Below, piece by piece: positions 1 through 6,906 of a stretch of 51,668 nucleotides of DNA. The translations under genes were made by a program, and so were the position numbers. The notes beneath the pieces are model-generated. The model saw only the letters and a program-made list of their open reading frames with translations. It was not told the DNA's origin and made no database searches. The first letter of the stretch is position 1. Each line of letters opens with the position of its first letter. The DNA is from Acidobacteriota bacterium (GTDB lineage Bacteria; Acidobacteriota; Terriglobia; Acidiferrales; UBA7541). The stretch covers positions 13,185 to 64,852 of the forward strand of contig PMES01000126.1 in assembly GCA_003154775.1 (NCBI GenBank), in the 5' to 3' direction.

Positions 1-23
1 GGCTTGCCGCCGCTTTTACGGGG

Positions 24-82
24 GTCGGAGCTTTAGCTCCGACAATAAGTGCTTGGGTGTGATTGGGCTTTAGCCCCTGAGG
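24..82. repeat. Bipartite REP-like unit (A + 18 nt + B)
   Basis: Palindrome A, gtcggagctttagctccgac (24-43), is followed after 18 bases by palindrome B, gggctttagccc, in an attggg...cctgagga context (62-82). The same A-18-B layout recurs at 9052-9110 and 6043-6101. Bases 1-18 end another dispersed palindrome (ggcttgccgccgctttt, family F), so the window opens inside a repeat cluster. Confidence 0.85.
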
Positions 83-191
83 AAATGTTCTGACGCATTT
101 TCCCGGGGCTGCTCTTAGCCCAACGGCCTCCTCTCGCGGGCTTTGTTCTTGCCCGCAGCCCCGTGCCGTGTACTATGCAAGGAGTGCCTTC

Positions 192-1397
192 GTGCACGAA
201 AAATTCATAGCCCGCCAGCCCATCTTTGATCTGCGCCTGCGGGTCTTCGCCTACGAACTGCTCTTCCGTGGCGGCCCGCAAAATGCCTTTCAGCCCTACG
301 CCAACGCCTCCGCCAGTGTCATCGCCGATTCCATCACCTTGTTCGATCTCCAGCTTTTGACCGGCCACGCCCGCGCCTTCGTCAATGTCGACGAGCTGGC
401 CTTGCGCCTTGGCGCTCCCCGTCTGCTGCCCCCGAATCGCATTGTTGTGGAGATACTGGAAACCGTTCAACCCACGGACGAGATTCTTGCCATCTGCCGC
501 GAGCTGCGCGATGCCGGCTACTTCTTTGCCCTCGACGATTTCGTGGACGCCCCGCACTCCCGCCCCTTCGTCGAGCTGGCTCGCTTCCTCAAGGTCGATT
601 TCCAGTTGCTTGATCCCGATGCGCGGAAATCCCTCGCCGCCAAATACCGCAGCCCGAATATCTCCCTCCTCGCCGAGAAAGTCGAAACTCAGCGCGACCT
701 CGATGAAGCCCGCAGCCTCGGCTTCACCTATTTCCAGGGCTACTTCTTCTGCAAGCCTTCCATGATCGAAACGCGCGAGATTCCCGGCAATAAGCTCGTT
801 CAGCTCCAGTTGCTCAACGCCGTCGCCGCCTCCGATCTGGACTTCAATCGCATCGAAGGACTCCTCAAGCTGGAACCTTCCCTGCTCTACCGCCTTCTCC
901 GCTATCTGAATTCCCCCGCAATCGGCCTCCGCAGCGAAGTCCACAGCGTTCGCCAAGCCCTCACCTTGTTCGGTGAACGCGAGTTCCGCCGCTGGCTCTC
1001 CGTATTCGCCGTCATCGCCTTAAGCAGCGGCAAACCTCCGGAGCTGATCCGCACCGCTCTCACGCGCGCCTATTTTTGCGAGGAGATTGCCCGGCCCGCC
1101 GGCCTTCCAGATCAAAGTTCCAGCCTCTTCCTCATGGGCCTTCTCTCTGTCGCCGATGCCCTGCTCGATAAGCCCATGGACGAGGTCTTGCTGCAGCTCC
1201 CCGTCTCCCAGGACGTCAAAGCCGCTCTCTGCGGCGGCCAGAACCGTTTCCGCGACGTCTACGAAGTTCTTCTCGCCATGGAGCGTGCCGAGTGGCAAGA
1301 ACTCGGCGAATGCGCCGCCCGCCTCGGCGAAATTGAAGAAAAACTTCCCGATACCTACAAGCTCGCCATCCAGCGCGCCGCCGCCCTCACCTTCTGA
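192..1397 (+). CDS. EAL-HDOD signalling protein (YuxH-like)
   Basis: A protein of about 401 aa with an N-terminal EAL-type domain (residues ~1-190) and a C-terminal HDOD domain (~195-395). The family signature ARQPIFD near the start and YELLFR in place of the EAL tripeptide are visible. VEILE, ALDDF, EKVE and QGYFF follow at the expected spacings. I chose the GTG at 192 because AAGGAG lies 7 bases upstream; an in-frame GTG at 168 would add eight unconserved residues. EAL-HDOD proteins usually act in signalling, and whether this one hydrolyses cyclic-di-GMP cannot be told because the EAL core is atypical. It has no operon partner. A GGEEF protein and two PilZ-like proteins encoded 14-25 kb away suggest a shared signalling theme. 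Confidence 0.85.
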   Translation: MHEKFIARQPIFDLRLRVFAYELLFRGGPQNAFQPYANASASVIADSITLFDLQLLTGHARAFVNVDELALRLGAPRLLPPNRIVVEILETVQPTDEILAICRELRDAGYFFALDDFVDAPHSRPFVELARFLKVDFQLLDPDARKSLAAKYRSPNISLLAEKVETQRDLDEARSLGFTYFQGYFFCKPSMIETREIPGNKLVQLQLLNAVAASDLDFNRIEGLLKLEPSLLYRLLRYLNSPAIGLRSEVHSVRQALTLFGEREFRRWLSVFAVIALSSGKPPELIRTALTRAYFCEEIARPAGLPDQSSSLFLMGLLSVADALLDKPMDEVLLQLPVSQDVKAALCGGQNRFRDVYEVLLAMERAEWQELGECAARLGEIEEKLPDTYKLAIQRAAALTF

Positions 1398-1480
1398 TCC
1401 ACCAGCCCTTCTCCTGTTTCGTCTTTCGCCTTTCCTTTCGCCTTTCCTTTCGCCTTTGTCCTCTCTCCTCGCTCCGCCCC

Positions 1481-1510
1481 TGTAGCTCAGGCCTTCAGGC
1501 CTGAGGCTTT
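1481..1510. repeat. Dispersed palindrome family D
   Basis: tgtagctcaggccttcaggc plus ctgaggcttt forms a palindrome centred on ggccttcaggcc. Other copies are at 8950-8980, 29766-29795 (imperfect) and 36450-36480 (inverted, between rpsK and rpsD). Confidence 0.8.
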
Positions 1511-1530
1511 TTCTTGGGTTTCTCTAGCTT

Positions 1531-1569
1531 TTGTAGTGGCCGACCTTCAGGTCGGTTCTTGGGTTTCTC
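1531..1569. repeat. Dispersed palindrome family E
   Basis: tgtagtggccgaccttcagg followed by tcggttcttgggtttctc; the core ccgaccttcaggtcgg is palindromic. Copies at 29811-29850 (near-identical including the tail), 22299-22327, 37701-37731 (inverted) and a diverged one at 11187-11216. Confidence 0.8.
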
Positions 1570-1662
1570 CTTCTCATGGACGGCCCGTCTTTCTGTTTAT
1601 CCTGAGCCTCGAAGGGCCTGCCGCCGTAGGAGGCAGGCCGTCCGCTCTCGGGTTGCCTTTCT

Positions 1663-1693
1663 TGGAGTGCGGCGGCTTGCCCCCGCTTTTACA
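1663..1693. repeat. Dispersed palindrome family F
   Basis: tggagtgcggcggcttgccc then ccgctttt; the core gcggcggcttgccgccgc is seen intact at 22231-22258 and 29932-29951, and the 3' half opens the window at 1-18. On the minus strand these read as the peptide GGKPPHSK, which makes false reading frames. Confidence 0.8.
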
Positions 1694-1851
1694 TCTGCAC
1701 CCGCCCTCGGCAAACTCTAATTCATCTCCCGCCCGCCATCCCCGCGCCTTTCTCTTCTCTGTGCTCTCTGTGTTCTTCTCTAGGTGAACTCTGTACTACT
1801 AACCCTCAAATTCGTTGTGCACCGCGCAAAAATGTCGCTCCCTTCACCATC

Positions 1852-1937
1852 CAGCGCCGTAGGCGCACCACAAGTTAGCCCAGCCCGTCAGGGCTGGGAT
1901 GCGAACCAAAAAAATGGAGCACCGTAGGTGCGGCACA
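1852..1937. repeat. Composite three-hairpin repeat G (copy 1)
   Basis: An element of about 86 bases with three short hairpins in fixed order: gcgccgtaggcgc, then agcccagcccgtcagggctggga, stated here as stem agccc(a)gcc/gggctgg, then gcaccgtaggtgcggcac. Copies 2 and 3 are at 30705-30792 and 31625-31712. The middle stem differs between copies, yet both sides still pair. Confidence 0.8.
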
Positions 1938-2104
1938 CTGTGTTATCGTCCCCCTTCTTTCCCTCTTTGCTTCTTTGCTTCTCTATTTCTTCTTCCCTCT
2001 ACTCCACTCGCCACGCCCATTTCTCCCCCATCGCGCGCTACCCTCGCGACGAATCCTCTTCTTACATGTGGATTTTCACCAACCAGGCAGGCCAACAACC
2101 ACCT

Positions 2105-2836
2105 TCACGCGCGCTCCAGCGCCGCTCCCGCGGAATCCCTTTTGTTCTCGCACTCGTGCGCCAGGAACACGATCAGCCGCGCCGTTTCCTCGATTCCCAT
2201 TGCCGTGTTGTCCAGCAGCACTGCGTCCGCGGCGCGCACTAGCGGCGAAACTTTTCTCTCCCGGTCGCGTTTGTCTCTCTCGCGCACTTCCTGCAAGACT
2301 TCCAGCAGCGAAAAGTTCTCGCCCTTTTCCTGATGCTCTTTCCAGCGCCGCTGGGCTCTCGTTTCCGCCGAAGCCTCCAGAAAAATCTTCAGCTCCGCCT
2401 TCGGAAAAACCACCGTGCCGATGTCGCGCCCCTCCATCACCACGCCGCCGCCCTGTCCCGCGCGCTGCTGCTCCGCCACCAGCACCTCGCGCACCCCCGC
2501 GATCGTGGCCAGCCGCGAAGCCGCTTGCGCCACCTCCGCCTTACGGATCTCCTCGGTCACTTCCCGCCCGTCCAAAAATACGCGATTCTTCAATCCCGCG
2601 GTTTCCTGCTCCCGCGTGGGCGGCTTCAGCTCAATCTGCGTCTCCCGTGTTAGCGCTTCCAGCGCCGCCTCATTTTCGATCGGAATCTTGCGCTCCAGCG
2701 CCTTCAGCGCCACCGCGCGGTACATTGCTCCGCTATCCAGATACAGGTAGCCCAGCAGCGCCGCCGTGCGCCGCGCCACCGTACTCTTCCCGGACCCCGC
2801 CGGCCCGTCAATCGCAATCGTCAGCCGTGCGCTCAT
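2105..2836 (-). CDS. cmk: Cytidylate kinase
   Basis: 243 aa, the usual size for bacterial Cmk, which phosphorylates CMP and dCMP with ATP in the cytoplasm. The P-loop GPAGSGKST is at residues 11-19, followed by the substrate-loop motif DSGAMYRA and EGRDIGTVVFP in the core. The ATG at 2836 gives the standard MSARLTIAIDGPAG start; the in-frame ATG at 2896 would add 20 residues encoded by low-complexity repeat DNA and is unlikely. fabI lies upstream in the same direction, separated by about 160 bases of heptad-type repeats, so co-transcription is possible but not tight. Confidence 0.95.
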   Translation of the reverse strand: MSARLTIAIDGPAGSGKSTVARRTAALLGYLYLDSGAMYRAVALKALERKIPIENEAALEALTRETQIELKPPTREQETAGLKNRVFLDGREVTEEIRKAEVAQAASRLATIAGVREVLVAEQQRAGQGGGVVMEGRDIGTVVFPKAELKIFLEASAETRAQRRWKEHQEKGENFSLLEVLQEVRERDKRDRERKVSPLVRAADAVLLDNTAMGIEETARLIVFLAHECENKRDSAGAALERA

Positions 2837-2883
2837 TTCGGCAATTCCCGCTTTCCAGTTTTTCCCGCCTTCCTGCATCTGCT

Positions 2884-2919
2884 TTCCAATTTCCAATTTC
2901 TATTTTCTATTCTCTGAGT
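2884..2919. repeat. Heptad array (TTTCCAA/TTTCTAT type)
   Basis: Read on the plus strand, TTTCCAA TTTCCAA TTTCTAT TTTCTAT TCTCTGA runs with a 7-base period just upstream of the cmk start on the minus strand. It forms a low-GC island in a GC-rich context. Confidence 0.65.
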
Positions 2920-2963
2920 TCCGGGCTTCCTGATCGCCGATCTCCCTCAGGCATGCCTTTCTC

Positions 2964-2996
2964 TAGCCACTAGTCACTAGCCACTAGCCACTTCCT
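2964..2996. repeat. Heptad array (ACTAGYC type) at the fabI stop
   Basis: ACTAGTC ACTAGCC ACTAGCC ACTTCCT, period 7. The array abuts the fabI stop codon (complement of 2996-2998). Nearly the same array abuts the mutL stop at 3943-3970. Confidence 0.85.
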
Positions 2997-3760
2997 CAAA
3001 ATCCCATAATGTTATATCCGCAATCCACGTACAGCGTCTCGCCTGTAATCCCCGAGCTCGCCTCCGAAAGCAGAAACACCGCCGTGCTGCCCACTTCCGC
3101 CGGGTCCACGTTGCGCTTCAATGGCGCCCGCTCCGCATGCGCTCTCAGCATCTCGCCCAGTTGCGAAATCCCCCGCGCCGCCAGCGTCTTGATCGGCCCC
3201 GCCGAGATCGCGTTCACCCGTATGTTCTTCGCCCCCAGCTCGCTCGAAAGGTACCGCACCGTCGCTTCCAGCGCGGCCTTGGCCACGCCCATCACGTTAT
3301 ACTTCGGCACCACTTTTTCCGCGCCGTAATACGTCATGGTCACGATGCCGCCGCCCTCCGTCATCAAGGGCACCGCCGCTCGCGCCACCGCGATCAGCGA
3401 GTACACGCTGATGTCGTGCGCGATCCGGAACCCTTCGCGGCTTGTGTTGACGAATTCCCCCTTCAGCTCCTCCGCCGGCGCATACGCCACGCTGTGTACC
3501 AGCCCGTGCACCACCCCGTAGCGCCCCTGCAACTCCGCAAACAGCTTCGCAATCTCCTCGTCCGACGAAACGTCGCACATGAAGCCTTCCGACCCGGGCA
3601 AATCCGTAATCAGGTCTTTCGCTTCCTGCGCCAGCCGCTCATTCTGGTAGGTGATCGCCAGCCGCCACCCCGCTTCGTGCAGCTTCTGCGCGATGGCCCA
3701 CGCGATGCTCCTCTTGTTCGCCAGGCCAAAGATCACCGCCGTCTTCTGTGTCTCGCTCAA
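2996..3760 (-). CDS. fabI: Enoyl-ACP reductase (FabI type)
   Basis: 254 aa SDR-fold enzyme of the last step of each fatty-acid elongation cycle, reducing trans-2-enoyl-ACP with NAD(P)H. It has the divergent FabI nucleotide loop (GLANKRSIAWAIA, residues ~12-24) instead of the usual TGxxxGxG. The catalytic pair is seen in YNVMGVAKAALE (Tyr-x6-Lys). The C-terminus GETLYVDCGYNIMG is typical of FabI. It reads away from mutL with 210 bases between them, filled by heptad arrays; its stop codon lies on the edge of the next array. Confidence 0.95.
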   Translation of the reverse strand: MSETQKTAVIFGLANKRSIAWAIAQKLHEAGWRLAITYQNERLAQEAKDLITDLPGSEGFMCDVSSDEEIAKLFAELQGRYGVVHGLVHSVAYAPAEELKGEFVNTSREGFRIAHDISVYSLIAVARAAVPLMTEGGGIVTMTYYGAEKVVPKYNVMGVAKAALEATVRYLSSELGAKNIRVNAISAGPIKTLAARGISQLGEMLRAHAERAPLKRNVDPAEVGSTAVFLLSEASSGITGETLYVDCGYNIMGF

Positions 3761-3796
3761 TGTTCCCCTCAGCCGAAAGTCTAAGCGTCTTGCTTC

Positions 3797-3845
3797 CTGA
3801 TCGCTGATCTCTGATAACTGATATCAGACATCAGTTATCAGGAGT
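3797..3845. repeat. Opposed heptad array (CTGAnnn / nnnTCAG)
   Basis: CTGATCG CTGATCT CTGATAA CTGATAT then CAGACAT CAGTTAT CAG. The two halves are inverted: ctgataactgat (3811-3822) pairs perfectly with atcagttatcag (3830-3841). It lies between mutL and fabI. Confidence 0.85.
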
Positions 3846-3936
3846 CCACCTGCAACGGAATTCCCCGAAGTCTATCAGCCCTGGCTCTCAACTCGCCACT
3901 TCCCCGCCTCGCGAGCCAACTCACGTCCCCTCTGCT

Positions 3937-3970
3937 CTAGCCACTAGTCACTAGCCACTAGCCATTTCCT
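3937..3970. repeat. Heptad array (ACTAGYC type) at the mutL stop
   Basis: ACTAGTC ACTAGCC ACTAGCC ATTTCCT (3943-3970), touching the mutL stop codon. Close copy of the array at the fabI stop (2964-2996). Confidence 0.85.
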
Positions 3971-5982
3971 CATATCCTATGAAACGCCTTCTCAATCTCC
4001 TTCACCGAATACCGCAGCACCACCGGCCTCCCGTGCGGACAGCTCATCGGGCAATCCGTCTTCGCCAGCGCCGCCAGCAGCCATTCCATCTTCGTCTGGT
4101 CCAGCGGCATGTTCACCTTGATCGCCGCGTGGCACGCCGTGGACGCGGCAATTTTCGCCTGCAGCGTATCGATTGAAATCGCGGCGTTCTCCCGTTCCAG
4201 TCCATCCAGTATCTCCGTCAACAACTGCTCCGCATCGCTCGCCGCAATTCCGCCGGGCACCGCCTGTATGGCCACGCTCTTCGGCCCCATCGGTTCCACT
4301 TCAAATCCGTTCGCCGCCAATTCTTCCCCGATCTTTTCGTAAATCACCAGTTGTCGCGGCGATAGCTCGATCACCATCGGCATCAGCAGCCTCTGCGCTT
4401 CCACTTTCCCCGCCCGCCGCGCTTGCAAATGCTGCTCAAATAAAACGCGCTCATGCGCCACGTGCTGGTCCACGATCCACAATCCCTCGCCATTCACCGC
4501 CACGATGAAGCTGGCGTTCACTTGTCCCAGCGGCTTTAAATCCGCAATCTGCTCGGGACGCGGCAGCGTTGCCGGCGCCTCCGTGCTGCCGCGTGAAAAA
4601 TTCTCCGCCCAATTCGCCGCCGGTGCCGCTGTTCCCATCCCCGCACCAGGGCTGAACGACGCGCCCGGCTCAAACGGAAATCGCTGCGGCACCGGTTGCT
4701 GCGGCGCCGCAGTCAAATCGAATCCCCCGCCCGAGGCGTAGTCCGATCCCACACCGGACCCAACCCCCAATTCCTCCATCGGCGGAATAATCGCGCGCGG
4801 CGCGCCTTCTGCGTCCCGGTCGGGTCTGCGGGACACCCCCGAATTCGCATTCGCCTCGGCGAATCCTCGCGCGAACGAGCCCGGCGGCGCCACGGGATTC
4901 GGCGCCATCGTCGCCGCCGCCGCAAAACTCGCGATCGGCCGCGTGTTCATCAGCGCCTGGCGAATGGCGTCGCGCGTGAAGTCATGCACAAATTGCGACC
5001 TCCGGAAACGCACCTCGATTTTCGCCGGATGCACATTCACGTCCACTTCGTCGTATGGCATCTCCAGAAACAGCAGCGTCGCCGGAAAAACATTCGGCGG
5101 CAATATATTTCGGTAGGCCTCATGAATCGCGTGCAATATCAACCGGTCCCGCACCAGCCGCCGGTTCACAAACACGTAAATCCCATTCCGGTTCAGCCGC
5201 TGGATTTCCGGCCGCGACGTAAACCCCGCCACCGTCAGCGTCGCCGACTCTTCCCCCGCCTCCATTTCCGGCTCCGTGATCGCCGCGCGAAACGCCGCGG
5301 ACACCGGAGCAATTTCCACCAGCTCGTCCAGCGCCTGCTTTCCAAATAACTGGTATACGCGGTCGGCCAGCTTTTCCGCCGGCGCGCAATTCACAATCTC
5401 CTGCGTCGGCGTGGTCAGCGTGAACTGCTTCCCCGGATTCGCCAGCGCGTAGTGTGTCACCAGTGAAGCGATGTGCCCCAGCTCCGTTGTGTCCGACTTC
5501 AGGAATTTCCGCCGCGCCGGCATACAATAAAACAGGTCCGCCACGCTGATCGTCGTTCCCGCAGGCAGCCCCGCGGGCTTCACGTTCACCAGTTTTCCGC
5601 CCGCAAACTCCACCCGCGTGCCCTCGGCTTCATTGGCGTCCCGCGTTTCCAGCAACAACCTCGAAACCGCCGCGATCGATGGCAGCGCCTCCCCGCGAAA
5701 TCCCAGCGTCGCAATCGAGAGCAAATCCTCCGCCGTGCGCAATTTGCTCGTCGCGTGCCGCTCAAACGCCAGCAGCGCATCGTCGTGCGCCATTCCGTGC
5801 CCATCGTCAATCACGCGGATCATCCGCTTCCCGCCCACTTCCGTCTCAATGCGCACGGAATTCGCGCCCGCGTCCAGCGCGTTCTCCAGCAACTCCTTCA
5901 CCACCGAAGCCGGCCTCTCCACCACCTCGCCCGCCGCGATCTTGTTCGCCACCGCCTCCGGCAATATCCGTATCCTGCTCAT
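3970..5982 (-). CDS. mutL: DNA mismatch repair protein MutL
   Basis: 670 aa. The N-terminal GHKL ATPase shows ENALDAGA (motif I), DDGHGM (II) and GFRGEAL (III) in residues ~35-105, followed by the S5-like transducer domain. A Gly/Pro-rich linker spans roughly 340-475. In the C-terminal domain, DQHVAHERVLFE fits the DQHA(x2)E(x4)E endonuclease motif apart from Ala to Val, and CPHGRP near the end is the zinc-site motif. This is therefore probably a nicking MutL of the kind found in species without MutH. The start ATG overlaps the stop of the upstream RAYT frame (ATGA), but that overlap looks accidental because the RAYT tail is repeat DNA. Confidence 0.95.
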   Translation of the reverse strand: MSRIRILPEAVANKIAAGEVVERPASVVKELLENALDAGANSVRIETEVGGKRMIRVIDDGHGMAHDDALLAFERHATSKLRTAEDLLSIATLGFRGEALPSIAAVSRLLLETRDANEAEGTRVEFAGGKLVNVKPAGLPAGTTISVADLFYCMPARRKFLKSDTTELGHIASLVTHYALANPGKQFTLTTPTQEIVNCAPAEKLADRVYQLFGKQALDELVEIAPVSAAFRAAITEPEMEAGEESATLTVAGFTSRPEIQRLNRNGIYVFVNRRLVRDRLILHAIHEAYRNILPPNVFPATLLFLEMPYDEVDVNVHPAKIEVRFRRSQFVHDFTRDAIRQALMNTRPIASFAAAATMAPNPVAPPGSFARGFAEANANSGVSRRPDRDAEGAPRAIIPPMEELGVGSGVGSDYASGGGFDLTAAPQQPVPQRFPFEPGASFSPGAGMGTAAPAANWAENFSRGSTEAPATLPRPEQIADLKPLGQVNASFIVAVNGEGLWIVDQHVAHERVLFEQHLQARRAGKVEAQRLLMPMVIELSPRQLVIYEKIGEELAANGFEVEPMGPKSVAIQAVPGGIAASDAEQLLTEILDGLERENAAISIDTLQAKIAASTACHAAIKVNMPLDQTKMEWLLAALAKTDCPMSCPHGRPVVLRYSVKEIEKAFHRI

Positions 5983-6806
5983 GAATTCCCTTCTTTAGGG
6001 TGTGCCACAGCAGTATCTGGATTCTTAGTTGGGGCACAGGGGGTCGGACCTTCAGGTCCGACATCACCGCCATGGCTGCGAACAGGCTTTAGCCCCTGAG
6101 GAATTGACCCCTCAGTGCAGCCACCGCGGGTCGGAGCTTTAGCTCCGACTTTTGCAGTTTCTTTAGGAGGCAGGGGCTTCAGTTTACCCTGAGCTTCTAA
6201 GGTCTCCTGGGTCGCAGGAGAAGTGTTGGGGGTTGGACCTTTAGGTCCCGCTCCCGCAGTTTCTTTAGGAGGCAGGGGCTTCAGCCCCTGCGCAACAGTG
6301 CCAACAAATTGGGCTTTAGCCCCTGAAGCCAGGTTTCGATATTTCTCCGGCATTCCATCCAAACAAAACTTCTGATTTGCCGATGAATACACCCAATCCT
6401 CAACTCGTTCGCAAAGTCGCGCCTTCACAGGATTCATCTGAATGTACTTCGCCTTTGCCTTCCAATCGTCCAGATCCCTTATCGTCCAATCGTGAAAGCC
6501 CACCTGCCATATCTCCATTTTCCCGCCGCGCTCTTTATGTATCCGATGCGAACTCCGGCCTTTAATCAATTGCATCGCTTTTTCGAGACTCGTTTCGGGT
6601 CCAGGAGTCAGCAGTAGGTGCAAATGGTCCGGCATAATGACAAAGCTATGAAGCAAGTACGCCCCAGAATCCCGGTAATGAAAGAGAGTGTTGAGCATGA
6701 TCTCTGCAACTTCAGTGACCTGGAAGAGGCTGCGCCCCTCCCAGCATTTTGTAGTCACGAAGTAGGAGGCGCCAGGAACTGTTCTATGTCCGGGCGTTGA
6801 CATCAC
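5979..6806 (-). CDS. REP-associated tyrosine transposase (RAYT), repeat-extended
   Basis: 275 aa frame. Residues 1-160 form a Y1_Tnp/RAYT domain. HLHL follows MPD at residues 61-64 (metal-binding His-x-His), and Tyr121 in YIQMNPVKARL is the likely catalytic tyrosine. RAYTs are single-copy HUH nucleases linked to REP palindromes, which they are thought to mobilise. Residues ~161-275 match no domain. They are translated REP palindromes: GAKAQ, AQGLKPLPPKET (twice, the first copy intact) and VGAKAPTRG come from repeats at 6043-6328. The natural stop seems lost, so the frame runs to the mutL ATG. Inverted REP copies lie just upstream at 6814-6877, flanking the gene. Whether the protein is active cannot be judged. 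Confidence 0.85.
   Translation of the reverse strand: MMSTPGHRTVPGASYFVTTKCWEGRSLFQVTEVAEIMLNTLFHYRDSGAYLLHSFVIMPDHLHLLLTPGPETSLEKAMQLIKGRSSHRIHKERGGKMEIWQVGFHDWTIRDLDDWKAKAKYIQMNPVKARLCERVEDWVYSSANQKFCLDGMPEKYRNLASGAKAQFVGTVAQGLKPLPPKETAGAGPKGPTPNTSPATQETLEAQGKLKPLPPKETAKVGAKAPTRGGCTEGSIPQGLKPVRSHGGDVGPEGPTPCAPTKNPDTAVAHPKEGNS
6043..6101. repeat. REP unit in RAYT tail (A' + 18 nt + B)
   Basis: Palindrome gtcggaccttcaggtccgac (6043-6062), 18-base spacer, then the ggctttagcccctgagga half-element (6081-6101). Against the copy at 24-82, stem bases have changed on both sides and still pair. Confidence 0.85.
6130..6293. repeat. REP cluster in RAYT tail
   Basis: Palindrome A (6130-6149), then the spacer ttttgcagtttctttagg and a half palindrome aggcaggggcttcag (ends ~6183) whose second arm is replaced by unrelated sequence. 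A second A-like palindrome follows (6232-6251), with a similar tttctttagg spacer and the full palindrome aggcaggggcttcagcccct (6269-6288). Confidence 0.8.
6306..6328. repeat. REP palindrome B at the end of the RAYT domain
   Basis: aaattgggctttagcccctg plus aag. It marks the junction where the conserved transposase domain ends and the repeat-encoded tail begins. Confidence 0.8.
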
Positions 6807-6813
6807 AACCTCC

Positions 6814-6884
6814 CTTCAGGGGCTAAAGCCCAATTCGCCGCCGCCATTTACGCCGGGGCTGGAAGCCCCGGCCTCCTAAGGAAA
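6814..6884. repeat. Inverted REP pair upstream of the RAYT gene
   Basis: cttcaggggctaaagcccaa (6814-6833) and cgccggggctggaagccccg gcctcctaaggaaa (6851-6884) are inverted relative to the copies in the RAYT tail and to those at 11254-11317 and 15361-15425. The gene is therefore bracketed by oppositely oriented repeats. Confidence 0.8.
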
Positions 6885-6906
6885 AAACCAAGAGGCCAAC
6901 TTAAAC

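Larger units (their letters stand above)
1398..2104. other. Repeat-rich spacer between two convergent genes
   Basis: No credible gene. The spacer starts with a pyrimidine tract of 12-base period (gcctttcctttc, ~1428-1455). It then holds family D (1481-1510), E (1531-1569), a degenerate tttatcctgag/cgaaggg element (~1597-1622), F (1663-1693) and composite G (1852-1937). Reading frames here are translated repeats. The flanking genes converge (192-1397 plus, 2105-2836 minus), so the spacer contains two transcript ends, but I see no classic terminator with a T-tract. Confidence 0.7.

Noticed and set aside
6376-6565. Plus-strand frame inside the RAYT gene
   Set aside because: Antisense shadow without ribosome binding site; the minus strand carries the recognisable transposase domain.
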